Below, piece by piece: positions 1 through 12,017 of a stretch of 64,000 nucleotides of DNA. The DNA is from Cristatella mucedo (Eukaryota > Bryozoa > Phylactolaemata > Cristatellidae), in contig WPIO01000006.1 of assembly GCA_009760855.2 (NCBI GenBank), positions 8,491,001 to 8,555,000 on the forward strand, read 5' to 3'. Numbering within the stretch: position 1 is the stretch's first letter; the number at the start of each line of letters is the position of its first letter. The position numbers and the translations under genes are program-made. The notes beneath the pieces are model-generated. The model worked only from the letters and a program-made list of their open reading frames with translations. It had not been told where the DNA came from and did no database searches.

Positions 1-59
1 GCTTGAAGCACAGCTAAACGAACTGAGTCAGATGAGCAGGTGGCACGACACCTAGCTTG

Positions 60-330
60 ATTAGGAAGAATTTCGAACGAATAGGCTGCAGCAACATAAT
101 GAAGATGTGCACACAATGTTGAAGTCGATATGCTGCTTGATGGGGAGCCAGTACAGGTTAGCGAGAAGTAGGACAATGTGGTACTCGCGATATTCACGAC
201 AGACAAGCTTGGCTAAGTTTTGCACCGACTGTAAACTCCTGATTGCAGAGGCCGGGAGACCTGCTGCTAGTGAGTTACAGAAGTCGACAGGGTATATCAC
301 ACATGCACAGACCAACTTGAATGGAATGTG
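60..330 (-). mobile_element. LINE-B fragment, C-terminal end of reverse transcriptase ORF
   Basis: The minus strand reads a decayed version of the C-terminal block of CR1/L2-like LINEs: DFCNSLAAGLPASAIRSLQ, then LVCREYREYH, then LYWLPIKQHIDF. The same block is far better preserved at 16.6-16.9 kb. The frame is open for about 80 codons but is truncated on both sides, so it is a dead fragment. Confidence 0.75.
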
Positions 331-381
331 GTATCCCTATCTAAGCAGGCTCGACGTATGCATTGTTAAGTGATCTGTAAC

Positions 382-590
382 TCCATATAGCCATCAAGAC
401 TATGTGGGTGTTACGAAGGAGAGTTTTGTATTGCACAATCACAGCCTAAGCGGCTTTCGGTACACATTCGGTAGCCAACAGACTTCGTCTCACGCAACAA
501 AAAGAAATTGGGAAGCATAGCAGAGTCAGGAGAGCAGTTGCGGTAGAGGGTAGCAACGAAGTAGCTGCTCAGGACAGCTGAAAACGATGA
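382..590 (-). mobile_element. LINE-A 3' end fragment
   Basis: Read on the minus strand, this matches the 3' end of the LINE-A copy at 49.4-49.67 kb: the coding end (decayed TKSVGYRM..ES.LGC.CAIQ.SP) followed by the start of the ACACCCACATGG tail. It is a 5'-truncated copy, as is usual for LINEs. Confidence 0.75.
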
Positions 591-599
591 GCTATAGTA

Positions 600-1262
600 G
601 GCAGGCTTGGCTGCGAAGCTGGTAGTCCAAGGCCTTAGATGCATGAGGTCTAGAGGCATGTCCTCTTTAGGATTTGCGGTTGTTTAGAAGCATAGCCCCG
701 AAATAGTGAGAAAAAAACAGCAGTAAGGGGATGATCCGATCCACAGGTGAGCCGAAAAAAGAAACTAGAGGGATGTAAAGGTGAGTTGTAGATCCTTCCA
801 GTCAATGAGTAGCTTTATGTGTCGGTCTGAGGTGACACAGTGTAAAGAGGCAGTAGCTACATTCATGACAGACAAACCCTGCTGCCCAGACGTATATATA
901 TATATCACATAAGCGTTTTGCAAGGACAGAAGTTTAATAATAGTGATCGCCATTTCAATAGCCGCCTAGAACAACTACGCCTCTACTACAGACACTGTAT
1001 TCATGCTAGATAGGAAACAGGATGGTTAGTGATAACATGCACAATGTCAGCATGCATTAGCAAACAGAGGACACTTTGCATGGATAAAGAAAACACTGTG
1101 AGGTACAATTGTTGTGGGTTTTAGTTTTGCTTTAAATGTCAAGTCGGGAGACACTCTGGCATCTGCCACGAACAAGTTCGGGGCTTCAGGAGCTTACAAG
1201 CTAAGGCATTGTCTCCAAGGAATTTGTTTGAGGGTGATTGCAGGCACAGCTAAACGACTTGG
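600..1262 (-). mobile_element. Decayed LINE-B 3' region
   Basis: Several stretches resemble the LINE-B body and 3' region on the minus strand: the GTAGGCAGRCTTG motif near 605, the segment over the LHWLP block near 780-850, and the 3' UTR words GGTTAGTG, ACATGCACA and GTCAGCATGCA at 1,020-1,055. An (AT)n run lies at 894-904. Similarity is patchy and the borders are approximate. Confidence 0.5.
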
Positions 1263-1289
1263 GTTACAAGTGGTACTATGACCAGCACG

Positions 1290-1765
1290 ATCTGGAAATA
1301 GTTTGCACGATTTGGGACCGGATATCTGCTGCATATGACCGATTATGCCATGTCAGTATCGAGTTTGTCAGTCGGACATATCCTGTGTGAGTAGCAGGAT
1401 TCAATTCCGTATGCCTCGCACGACCACGGATGCACGGATGTGTGTACGTGGCACCTGAGACAGTGAGGTCGCTCGCAAGCATCTTCGATGCTAAGCAGCC
1501 AACATGGCTAACAGAACCACAGAATGGCTGTTGTTGTTTACAGATCACAGTTCTAACCAGGAAGACAAGTGGATGTGTGAACAACGAGGAGGAGTCAGCG
1601 TGTGGGGCACCTAAAGCAGAACTAGCAGGACTGGAGTTTTCCAGCTGAGCGTCCCATTGTCTTCGGGGTTCACCTTCAAGCTGCTTGGTAAGCAATATTT
1701 CTCAAAAGTAGAAATAGGTGGACAAGACCGAGAAAGCTCAGGGTGGCAGCAAGTCACAACACGTG
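1290..1765 (+). repeat. Interspersed repeat R2, copy A
   Basis: About 460 bp closely match 32,950-33,430 in the same orientation, with scattered substitutions and small indels. Shared words include CACGATTTGGGACCGGATAT and ATGGCTGTTGTTG. Neither strand carries a convincing coding frame and I see no terminal repeats, so the class is unknown. In the other copy it directly follows composite repeat D1; here it does not. Confidence 0.7.
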
Positions 1766-2428
1766 GGCCTAATTTAGACCTCCTCGACAAGGGAATAGGA
1801 GACATTCAGAGGCATATTCCGATGGCTCAATTACACGGCAGCAGAACAGAGGCTGCCCTTAATCGTTATTGAAGCTTTAATTCGCAGTCACAATGTGTGC
1901 TTCTCCCTGACCAGCACAGGCACTTTCGTCAAGCAGCACTGCGACTTCCGGGTCCTGGTAATAACTTTTAGATCTCCTCATACTTTGGGTCCCTGCTAAG
2001 CTATCGGCAATATTTTCTTACCAGGCTTACCCTGGCACAACCGTTTGGCTGACTCGGGTCATTTAGCTTTATGCTTCACCCCAAAACAGCTTGGGTATCG
2101 TCCCTTCAGCTCCAATGCACTTACAAAGTAAAGTAAAGGTAAGGGCCAGCTGATCCAGCAGCAGTCTTGCACACGACGGCGAAAGAGCAGCCAGCGACTA
2201 GCAGCCGTGGCTTACAGCAGGCAATACAAGAATCATCCGGAAGCTGTGGGATGCGACGAACCCACGACGACCTAGGCAGCAAGCAGGGAGCACCTCACCT
2301 CGAGCTAGGCTACGACTCGGGTGAGGGGGTGAGGCATAAAGCCTAATACTCTCGACCGACTGGCACCACGATCGGCACGACATGCTCCGACTTGGCAATA
2401 TAATAAACAATGCTAAACCCTACCCGTT
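1766..2428. other. Unidentified intergenic stretch
   Basis: No gene or named repeat recognised. The only open frames are short and lack domain signatures. Confidence 0.5.
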
Positions 2429-2790
2429 AATAGCTGTCCCATTCCTCCGCTTAAAGACAGTTGGCGAAAGAAGCTTTAGCTGTGCAGGTCCTAGACTGTG
2501 AAACTCGCTTCCACAATTCTTACGCAACGACAACTACTCTCCTACTGCCGACTTTGGCACATCTTTTTCAGCGGTCCTGAGCTGCTACTTCTATGCTACT
2601 CACTACCTCAACTGCTCTCCTGACTCTGCTATGCTTCCCACTTTCTCTTTGTTGCGTGAGACAAAGTCTGTTGGCTACCGAATGCGTACCGAAAGCCACT
2701 TAGGCTGTGAGTGCGCAATACAAAACTCTCCTGCGTAACACCCACATGGTCTTTATGACTTTGTGGAGTTACAGACGGAGATACATCATT
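2429..2790 (+). mobile_element. LINE-A 3' end fragment
   Basis: The plus strand matches 49,320-49,680 very closely: AVPFL.LKTVG, then LRNDN.YSPTAD, SCYFYATHYLNCSPDSAML and the tail ACACCCACATGGTCTTTATG. It is truncated 5' inside the ORF. High identity between the copies suggests fairly recent LINE-A activity. Confidence 0.85.
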
Positions 2791-3137
2791 CGCTTGGTCC
2801 ATACAACAATTGCCCTTAACATGCTGATGCCCTGGTGGTGCGTTTAACTCGCCCTGTAAGAGAGGATATCTGAAACATAACTCCATGCTTAAAATTTGAA
2901 ACACGGCTGATCTCCGTTAGGCCACGGATTTCTTGCCTTAGCGTGCACACTCTTCATTGCCAATCATTAGTCGGTGCTACATTGACCCTAACTGCCATGC
3001 TCAACAAATTCAAAATGATTGCAACTGGATTTACTGCAACGGGAGACACCTGGCATTGGGCCACTCTTTGAAAGAATATTTCGCCTAAATGCATGGGTTT
3101 CACGGCTACGGATTCACGGCAAGCAGACAGTGCCAAT

Positions 3138-3210
<73 letters not shown>

Positions 3211-3984
3211 CTATGTGTATATAACAGCAGCAGTGTTCCCTAGCATCATCTGTCACGTGACATCTTTACCTTGTCCGGAGGCAACCCTGAACAATCCATG
3301 TCCGATAATCGAAACGATTCCAATAACCTAAAAGAGGAATAAAACCATGGAATTGCCATTCCAAAAAAAGAAGGCACACAAGGCATATCGGCACTGCAGC
3401 TGATATTTCGAGATAAAAATGAGCAGACATACGATTGGGCTAATCCAGAAGACGAGCATGAATGCCGTGTTAGAGGCAATCATCCAGGAAATTGAGCGAA
3501 TGGACAGGAGCGCACTCGAGCACAAAGCGTTTCACTCTCGCTCCCACCAATAGCAACAACTGTGGGCTCTCGAGGAGAGAAGGGAGTCGGGTCCTAATCT
3601 CTTTCTTAACTCTCGGATTACGTTGGCTAGCAAGTCATGAGACAAGCAGCTTGTGCCAAGCCCTAACGGTGAGTAGATAGAGCGGGTGGGGCGCACTCGG
3701 TTTCAGACAAAGGCAGCAACAGCAGATGGCAGCAGAGCTAACAGGCAGCGAAAGTTGCACGAGAGTTAGGTAGCAGCTATCTTGTAACAACTACATCAGT
3801 GCTAACTGAAGCACGAAACCCAGAGTAGATGACCAGAAGCTCAGCCAAGCAAGCACTCATTCACTACTGTGATATCCAGTCTCGCCATCAGTCAGCAAGA
3901 GAAAAAAGAACAGGCAGTGCACACCCCTCCAGCACATCTTTACAATCATCCGGTACGTACGACAAGGTAAAAACAAATAAAATG
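2791..3984. other. Unidentified stretch with a (TG)n tract
   Basis: Apart from the microsatellite at 3,144-3,208 I recognise nothing. A plus-strand frame near 3,420-3,550 reads a helical peptide (MSRHTIGLIQ, then NAVLEAIIQEIERMD) but stops soon after and matches no family I know. Confidence 0.45.
3144..3208 (+). repeat. (TG)n microsatellite
   Basis: About 32 uninterrupted TG units. It creates spurious Val-Cys and Thr-His repeat frames on both strands. Confidence 0.97.
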
Positions 3985-4140
3985 CTATCTGATTCAACAG
4001 CCTCATTTGCTTAGCGGCAGAAGAGCCTTGACGGCTATCAGCACCTCTTGCAGTTGGCAATACAGGATCACCAACTGCCGGATTCGAACCCACGAAATAG
4101 GTCGTGAAGAACTACCACCTTGCCTCCCAGACTATCACTG
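3985..4140 (-). mobile_element. SINE2 (tRNA-derived), reverse orientation
   Basis: On the minus strand it has a tRNA-like B box (GGGTTCGAATCC) followed by the SINE2 body (gccaactgcaagaggtgctg, gccgtcaaggctcttctg), as in the copies at 6.15 and 40.8 kb. The tail ends near AGGCTGTTGAATCAG. Moderately diverged. Confidence 0.75.
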
Positions 4141-4499
4141 GCTCAGTAGATGGTTTAAGCGAATATGCAATCTGGTACTATAAGATACTATTCAGCGATG
4201 CCAACATGCTAATTATAGAACATGGCATGGCAACAGTAATAGAAAAATAGGTATCAGCTAGAAACAAAGTGTACCGTCGGTTTCTCTTTCATGCAAGCCA
4301 TTCTCCTAACACCATAATAACTGCTACCAAATAACTGCTTGTGTGCACTATTCAAAGTAAATGTATGGCTGGCTGACTAATTCGAAATGCGGCTGTTGTT
4401 GAATTATCCGAGTTAAATCTGAGTTGCTTCTAATTTCTTGCAAAGCCCCAGCTCTCTAAAGTGACTATGTCTCTAAGAACATTATGATATACTTCAATA
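4141..4499. other. Unidentified AT-rich stretch
   Basis: Nothing recognised beyond simple AT-rich sequence. Confidence 0.5.
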
Positions 4500-4830
4500 T
4501 ATAGCTCCACACTGCCACAAAGACTGTGTGGGTGTTTTGCAGAGAGTTTTTAATGGCTCACTCAAAGCCTAAGTGGCTTTCGGTTTGCATTCGGTAGCCA
4601 AAAGACTTCATCTCATGCGACAAAGAGAATGTGAGAAGCATAGCTGAGTCAGTAGAGCTGTTGAGGTAATGAGTAGCATGAAAGTAGCAGCTCAGGACGG
4701 CTCAAAAACATGTGCCATAGTCGGTAGCGGGAGAGTAGCTGTCGTTGTGTAAGAATTGTGAAAGCACAAGCTCCCGGTCAAAGACCTGCAGAGCAAAAGC
4801 TTCTGCAGCCAACGGTATTTAAGCAGAGGA
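4500..4830 (-). mobile_element. LINE-A 3' end fragment
   Basis: On the minus strand it has the LINE-A 3' block: the coding end over GYRM..ES.LG, then the ACACCCACA tail at the left edge. It extends 5' through the CYFYAT and LPQFLRN region to about 4,830. Frame-disrupted. Confidence 0.75.
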
Positions 4831-6145
4831 ATGGAACATATTATCATCAGGACGTTGGCAAATTGAACGTCTGTTTTGTCGGCAAACGGTGCATTTTGTG
4901 GTTCTGTATGTTTGTTCCATCGAAGCCTGGTGACATCGCAGGCAGCACGGTTGAGTAGGGTTTTTCCATCGCATGCCGATGCCATTAGATGCTAATTTCT
5001 CTAGTGGCATTCCACAGTTGTTGCTGCAAGAGCAGAGCCTCCGATGCAGCTAATGCATCAGCAGCACCTTGGTGACACTCTGGCACGCCCAAATCGGTCT
5101 CCATGGGAACTCTCCATGTGGTGGCACATCACCCAACCATCCATCCACGTCCCGATGCCCATAGGAGCCAACCAGGACGTACCCTTCTCTCACAGTCGAC
5201 ACGATATACAAGTGCATAGGATACCAGTCCCAAACTAGATATGAATGCCGGCACAGCAAGGCTCAGGCAAAGACAAGGCACGACAGACAGCAACTAGCGA
5301 AGCTGCATGCACTAGCTTTTACATTGCAGCTGCTGCACTATGTTGTATGTCGGCCCAAGAGACGGGTGGGACGCAAAGGCCCACAGCTACTAACTGTAGC
5401 GGGCGAACTTGAGTCACTACGGTTCGAACAGCGACATAATAGTCTGCGAGCGGCGTCACACGGGAGCTCTGCAGATGCCAATCAAGCGTCAGCATACTAG
5501 CCAAGGACTGGCGAGCGAGAGAGGTACGCACTGTAGAAGAACTCGACGGTTCGCGAGCTGTCCACAACCTATCTCAGCTACGATCATACGTTCTTTCCGC
5601 GTCGCCGGTGGAGGCAAGCGTCCGCTATCCGAAACGGTATCTAGCTTCGCAGCGCCGCCGCCGCCGCCACCGACGACGAGCGTTTCAGCTGGCAGGCCGA
5701 TGCCGGCGGTGCTATCCGCGGCGAGCGTGCACAGCTAGGGCCCGGGCCGGTCGAGCACACCAACGCCGGCGGGGTGCCGACGAGGCAAGAGTGCAAGACG
5801 CAGCTGCGTCGATGAGAGCGCGCGCGCACGACTCACGTATAGTGCATTCATCCCTCGAAAGACGCGGCGCACAAGGTGTGCGGTCTGGTCACTTCCTTTT
5901 AGGTCCGGTAAAGAAGCTGCGGCGGCGTAGACGACGGCCCGTCAGGCGCCAGCTAGGCCGCACGCACTCCAAACAGGACGACCGCGTCCGAGTGATGCGT
6001 GGAGTTCTCTCAGTTGTCCGTATTAGGTCAGAAGACCGACGCGAACGTCGCCGGACGGCGGCCCCTGCCAGCGGACAGACACTCGGACGTCCAGGAAGTA
6101 ACCAACTAAAACCTGTCCCGGCGCGCCCAATGTAGTACAAGCGGC
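4831..6145. other. Unidentified stretch, strongly GC-rich from about 5,580
   Basis: From about 5,580 to 6,130 the sequence becomes CpG- and GC-rich with GCC/CGC runs. The long Arg-rich plus frame there (175 codons) has low-complexity composition and no domain, so I read it as a by-product of GC content. It could be a CpG-rich promoter or part of an unknown repeat; there is no evidence for either. Confidence 0.4.
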
Positions 6146-6148
6146 GCT

Positions 6149-6312
6149 GTAATGGCTCACCGGGTAAGGCGGTTGCTTTTCAAGACAATTGGCCCGAGGT
6201 CGTGGGTTCGATTCCTGAGGTGGGTGATTCTGTATCGCCACTGCAAGCGGTGGTGATAGCCGTAAAGGCTCTTCTGTCACTATACAAAAAGAGGCTGTTT
6301 AATCAGCTGAGA
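6149..6312 (+). mobile_element. SINE2 (tRNA-derived)
   Basis: The head is tRNA-like, with A-box-like TGGCTCACCGGGTAAGG and B box GGTTCGATTCC. The body follows (GCCACTGCAAGCGGTGGTG), then CACTATACAAAAAGAGGCTG and a TTTAATCAGC end. The same structure is at 40,793-40,965. Confidence 0.85.
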
Positions 6313-7877
6313 TAAAGATAAGCGGCGGATGCAATAGCGAGAGCCGCGTCGGCTTGCGTCTTTTGGTGTGCATTGGGATCAACGAATGTTAATCACTTTA
6401 GAGACAAGTTTAAATACATCTGCTTTAATTCTAGGATATATATATATATAGCAGATTCTAGGGTTTCTTTGCCGAATTAGCGCGCCGACCCGTCGCAGCC
6501 CAGTGGCTGCAGGGGGGTCAAAGGGAAGCCGACTGCCGATGACCTCTCGAGACATTCCCCAGCGCTCTCGGATGCCGCAAGGTAGTAATGCTGCAACTGC
6601 AACTCATGCCCGCGGGAACGCCCACGTGCGATTACGACGGCAGCCTTAGTACATCGTCGCCCCAGCTCGCCGCGTACGAGACGATGCTACCTATCTCGTT
6701 CGGGAGCGCTGGCAAATCGCACGGAGAGTGCCTCGTTAGAGCCTCCAATCGGGCGATGGCGCCGACATTGCCAGAGCTTGCGTGCGCGTCCGGCGAACAG
6801 CACCCTAGCCTGGAAGCCTGTCCGCTACGAGCTGCAGCTTACTTGGAAGCCTTTCCTCTCCTTCAGGTCTCTGATCGCCGGTCTCGTCATTGTGTCGCCG
6901 CCCAGGGGCTGGGCGAGCTCTCTGCAGTCGACGGATAGGGACAGCGGACCCCGTAACGTGATAGAAATAACTATTATTATTAGCTATTAGTTATTTAGAG
7001 TTCTCTCTATTCATGCTGCGTGTGGCACTACGTTAAACCTCACAGGAAGTTTATGGGAGCGGTGCCTACAGAATGCAAGTGCTTATTTAAGCAGAAAAAA
7101 CGACACATTGCCGTAAGCTACCAGCCAATCTTTGCATTGCCGCTTAAAACTGGATGTCTACGTGCCGTGCTACGTGCCATTCAAGGCAGGTCTTCAAGTC
7201 AGCACTGCTGTGAATGTATAGCGACCTTCATAGGATTGCTTACTCGAGTCTCTCTTCTAGTTTGCTGAACCACTCATAAGCATTCGATACCCTAGTCACT
7301 CATTCCTTCTTGATCGCCTATCGTAACTTGGGCATTGCTGCCAATGCACTGCAATCGCTGTAGTCCAAACTCTGCATAAGATTTCAGAGTGCAGATGTAA
7401 AACGCAATCACTCATTCGGGCCTCAGCCATTTAAATGGTGCGTATCCCGGTATCTGTTCTGTGCCTACTTATTTTCGCAATGTATGCACTCCTTGCCTAC
7501 GTAGGCGCTGAGCAGTCTTGGCTTTCATTTTGTACATATTACACTCAGCTGTGCAAGTGTTTTCCTTCCCTTAGTTGTACAAATGTCTCCCTTCCAGCTC
7601 GTCGAACTCTCTTAATTCCATTGCTGTATATATTACTCATAATCCCACTTGGAAGGAGGCGAGCTTTCTCAAATTAAATGACACATACTAACAACAGGCA
7701 AACTTGGTCGGATTCATAAATTAAATCTTCAAAATGAGATATGGCAGCATCGTGTCCTGTAACTCTTGAGTGCAATCTAGGTGTGTGGTTCCAGAATGAT
7801 CATTCATTAGATCGTCACGTCAGCACCATGCCTACATTCACCTGTGCATCCGCATTCGAAAAATTGGGCCTGCTTAT
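6313..7877. other. Unidentified stretch, GC-rich at 6,480-6,950
   Basis: A 116-codon plus frame at 6,588-6,938 has no recognisable domain. An (AT)n run lies near 6,437. At 7,435-7,680 a short plus frame begins with a hydrophobic stretch, MVRIPVSVLCLLIF, but has no other support. Confidence 0.4.
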
Positions 7878-8275
7878 AATAACAATAATAATATTGCACT
7901 TGATAAAGCGCCCTCAGAGAACTTAATCTCTTTCTAGGCGCTTTACATTTGCTGCAAAGTGATACGCAATAGAATAGTAAGTAAAATCATGCTTGAAAAA
8001 CAAACAAAATGAATAACATGGTTAGGGGTTACATGCACTGGGTCAGCATGCAAATGTAGTTAGTGGCAGCATGAACAGTGTCAGCACGCATAAGCACATC
8101 GAGGACGAATCACAAGGACCCACTAAATGCTGTCCTAAATAGGTATGTTTTTAAGTTTCTTTTAAATGTGGTCAGGTCAGGGGATGTTCTGATGCAGGTC
8201 GGGAGGGAGTTCCAGGCTGTGGGAGCATACGAGCTAAATGCACGGTCTCCAAATGTCTCCTGCTTAAAATAAGGA
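7878..8275 (-). mobile_element. LINE-B 3' end fragment
   Basis: Reversed LINE-B tail: an AATAATAAT run, then the 3'-terminal hairpin (arms near AAAGCGCCCTCAGAGA and TCTCTTTCTAGGCGCTTT), followed by the 3' UTR (GGTTAGGGGTTACATGCA, GTCAGCATGCAAATG). It matches 16,090-16,450 and 14,350-14,720. Confidence 0.85.
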
Positions 8276-8424
8276 TGCTACTACCAGGCTGATACGTGCA
8301 CTAGTGACACGCCACGGCATCTTGTTTGACTAGCTACTTGCAGGTCTTCTAGCGTGAGCAATGCGAGGCTGATAGCAGGCGAAAAAACTCAGCAGCCAGG
8401 CGGATCTTTCGTGAACATCACAAT

Positions 8425-8940
8425 GGCCCAGTACACCACTTTTCACCGACCTGCACTGTCTCCCCATCAAGCAGTGAGTCGACTTTAAGGTTTTTATCAC
8501 TCACTTTTAGATTCTTTCATTTTTTTACTCAGGCCTGCCTATCCGAAGTACTTTCTAATCAGGCCAGGAATCGTACCACCTGCGCTTCAGACTCAAGTCG
8601 CTTACCTATCCGAAGTACTTTCCAATCAGGCCAGGAATCGTACCACCTGCGCTTCAGACTCAAGTCGCTTACCTATACTCCACAGAAACCTCAAATCCAT
8701 TGGAGACCATGCCTTTAGTTTGTTTGCAACCCAAAGACTGGAACTCACTCCCGACTGACTTCACGGCATCCGCTGACTTGACATTTAAATACGTGCCTGC
8801 TTCTCGGAGCATTTGCTGCGTCAGCGTGAACTGCCCTCTATGTTCTCAGGCTTGCAGAAACCGTGCTTGAAAACACTAACCTTTCTTTGCAGATATCTCA
8901 ACTGCATATACAGAGATTAAATTCTATCATGATGCCATAA
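8425..8940 (+). mobile_element. LINE-B fragment, ORF C-terminus
   Basis: The plus strand carries the LHCLPIKQ block and downstream coding end of LINE-B, as in 18,150-18,430, with many frame breaks. It contains an internal 67-bp tandem duplication. Confidence 0.75.
8538..8671 (+). repeat. 67-bp tandem duplication, two units
   Basis: Two adjacent 67-bp units beginning CCTATCCGAAGTACTTT differ at one base (TCTAATC against TCCAATC). The duplication is inside a LINE-B fragment and is absent from the other LINE-B copies, so it arose after that insertion. Confidence 0.95.
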
Positions 8941-8966
8941 AAATATCAATTCATTATTATTATTGC

Positions 8967-10935
8967 TATTATTATTAAAAATTGCTTCAGATGGAAACTG
9001 ATTCTTGATTTAGATTGATCGAGTGGGATGTAATAATAATAATGACTTGTACTCGTTGCCTAAAGAGGATCTCTATATGGGTGCCTTGTCGCTCGTCTCG
9101 TCTAAGCTCAATGTACTAGCTAGTTTTTACCGAAATTGAAGAAGAGCTTTCGAGCGGTGCTCCTAATGATGACTCTGACTCCCATGCCAAGAAAGCCAAT
9201 CATTAAAAATATGCGAACCCGGCCATGTGCTCGGCACACCTCTAACACGTTGAGCGGACTCCACTACTGGAAGAGTTCGGCTTTTCGTTTTTTTTTTAAG
9301 CTGAATTATTTACGTGGCGGACGAGGTAGTTAAGTCTACCGGGGGCTTCAGGATCGGTCTCTTTGTCTTAATAGCATCAGCGGAAGTATGAGGATGCTAA
9401 AAAATTATATCGTCCCTCTCCCTTTTAGCTCCCTCCAATTCTGAGTCGGTCCTATAGGGTACGGGTTAAACGCCTTCATGGTCACCCGGTCGATGCATTT
9501 CGATGACAAGACCCGCCAATGGATGCCAGTTTTCTGGAGGCTGCTTAACCGCGACGACCTCCGGATGTTAACCGTAGAGCGGCGTCCATACTGCTTCCTC
9601 TAGTCCAGCAGGCGGGTCGGTCGGACGCGGTCGGTTCGTCAGTGGGGCCATGCGAACACTATATAAATAATATTAGGTGCTTTAGCGGCCTCATTTGAAT
9701 GGCGGCGGAAGAACCTTGACGGCAATCGCCGCCTCATGCTGTTGGCGATAAAGGATCGTCCACATCGCGGGATATTGCTCTCATCTGGTTATCAGCTTCT
9801 TCTAGTCCTACCGTAGGTAATCGTCATAAACTGACGTCAAAGGGATGTCACCATTGTCAAAGGGCCACATCAAAGAACTTCATCATATATAAAGCCGCAA
9901 ATTTAAATAGTTTTTTTTTATAACGATTAAGCTAAGGAATACTACGTATCCCGTTTCTGATCATCAAAAGTGTATGCATATGTATATTACTCACAAGCAT
10001 TTTCGTAATCAGATGATCAAGCCCACGCAAGTTTTACTGCACCTCCTTAAAATATGGCCGTCCTCGGCGAGGATAATAAAAGAAACCTAAAATAGCCTTC
10101 AAGGGTAGAAGATGTCTGCGTTCGGCCGTCGCCGCATCCTTAGGCTCGAGCATAAATTAAGACCCATGCTTTTCTGACGCATCTTTCACAGCTTTCATAG
10201 TAGCTGTCTTCTCTTCATTTTTGCCACTCGTAGACGGCGAAGCAAAGACTTCGCGGCGCGAGTTCTGAACGCTCTTGAAGCTGAGGCTACAAGCACTTCA
10301 CTTCGCGGCGTGGAATAGACCGAAGCTTATCGCTTTGAGCTCTGCTTTTGGCTTAGGCATTGCTTTCACTTTCGACTTTAAATCTCAGTGCAATAAATAA
10401 TAGTAACAGTAGCCGTGAGAATGTCGCATCATCGACAACAAGATGCAACTCACCGCACCGACGAAAATAGAAAAAGTATCGTCGTCGCTGCTGCGTTGAA
10501 AGCTGCGAGACTTTGCTCCTTTTCGTCATCCTTTATTGACATTCAATATGTAGCTTAGCGATTCTTTGAAAATCGCCAAAACACGATTACTCATACGACA
10601 CGTTGTGAGGGCTTTAAACTGATTTAATCTCTCGAAACCAAGAGAAAGTGAGAAGCATAGTTGAGTAATGTGAGGCAGTCGAGAAAGCGAGTAGCATGAA
10701 AGTAGCGGCTCACAATGGCTGGTAAAGATGTGCGGCAGTCAGCAGCAAAAGAGCAGACGTCGTAATTGCTCAAGAAGTGTGCAAGTGAGCGCCATAGTCT
10801 ACGACCTGCAGAGCAACAGCGGTTGCCAGCGGTCTTTCAAGCAGACCTCGTCAAAAATATATTTACGGGGCAATATATTGCATCGCATTGGTGCCGTAAC
10901 ACTGTCAATTTATTTTTGTCAAGAGAACAATACTA
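8967..10935 (+). repeat. Composite repeat D1, copy A
   Basis: This ~2 kb block recurs at 29,279-30,690 plus 32,179-32,925 in the same orientation. It includes a reversed partial SINE2 (about 9,690-9,775) and a reversed LINE-A 3' fragment (about 10,640-10,870), both at the same positions in the other copy. The block was therefore composite before it was duplicated. I see no terminal repeats or coding frame. Confidence 0.85.
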
Positions 10936-11293
10936 TGTGTTGGGTCTGCTGTACCGCGACAGCTGACAAGTCGACGGAAGCCGCTGAGGCCAGAACAGTG
11001 GATCCACTTGCAGCAGTTGCTTCCAGGCCAGCGTGTTGGCCGCGCGGCCCGGTCCCGGGTTTCTATTAGTAAACGTCATCTGCCTGAGCCGTCTTGATCT
11101 GTGCACGAATGCCCGCACAAACATAACAATATGTTATTGCAATATTTATTAGCAGTCTAGATTTTTTTAAGTTTTGACAGCACTTCCACCGACTTCCGAG
11201 TCCGACCGCAATGCGTGGATCGAGGACTGCGTACGTCCATGTAGCATGTTTTGTACATAATCTTATAATTTTGCTTCAATGACAATGACAATA
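10936..11293. other. Unidentified stretch between D1 and Tigger-1
   Basis: No gene recognised. It ends with GACAATGACAATA, just before the transposon's TA target site. Confidence 0.5.
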
Positions 11294-12017
11294 CAGTGGT
11301 ACCTCGGCTTACGAGTGCCTCGACATACTAGTGTTTCGAGATACGGGCTGTTTTTCGGCCAATAGTTGGCTTTGAGTTGTGAGCTAAAATTCGGGTTACG
11401 AGCCAACTTCCGATACTCCACCACTAGTCGCTGCAGTGAACGTCGCACTGCGTTAGGTTACTGAGGCCAATAAGGGTAGGGCAGCGAACGACGTTCCGTT
11501 TCAAGACGCTGCCCTGCTATCCGGGTGTGGCACCAAGCGCAGGCCTGTTGGTTCGCTCCCAGACAGAGTCGAGCGAGCCATCGTGGTGCTCGGACGCACA
11601 AGATCGCCGGACTCCGGTGTTAAATCCGACTACTGCAGGAACAGTTAAGCACGTGCTGTACACTATGTAGACAATGCTATCGCGTGAGGGTTCATCACAT
11701 GACTGGTGACAATCGGCGCGTCCGCGTAAAGGCCCAGCCAATAAGCTGCGCTTTTGGCTACGTGTTGGCTGTCTGTACGCTCGTTCGCCTGCTTGCCGCA
11801 CGGCTGTCGCGCGCTTTTCCGCATTGCCAGCGCTTGCTCGGCGCCAAGCGCCAAAGAAGCTACACGTTGTGCTGCGACCCAGTGACCGCCGCAGTGCGTC
11901 ATCCGCATTTACACGGTATAGCTCGCAGCAGAAGCATCAGTGTTGTGCTCGCGTATGTGACTGCTGCTATTTTTGCTTAACTTCGTTTTTCCAGCCAGGT
12001 ATCCCAATAAACTGAGT

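Noticed and set aside
2954-3331. Val-Cys and Thr-His repeat proteins
   Set aside because: They are frames through the (TG)n microsatellite. The same holds for CA tracts at 52.6 and 55.9 kb and the AG tract at 47.6 kb.
5608-6135. 175-codon Arg-rich plus frame
   Set aside because: The composition follows from GC/CpG richness. There is no domain, and overlapping long frames on the other strand are equally good.
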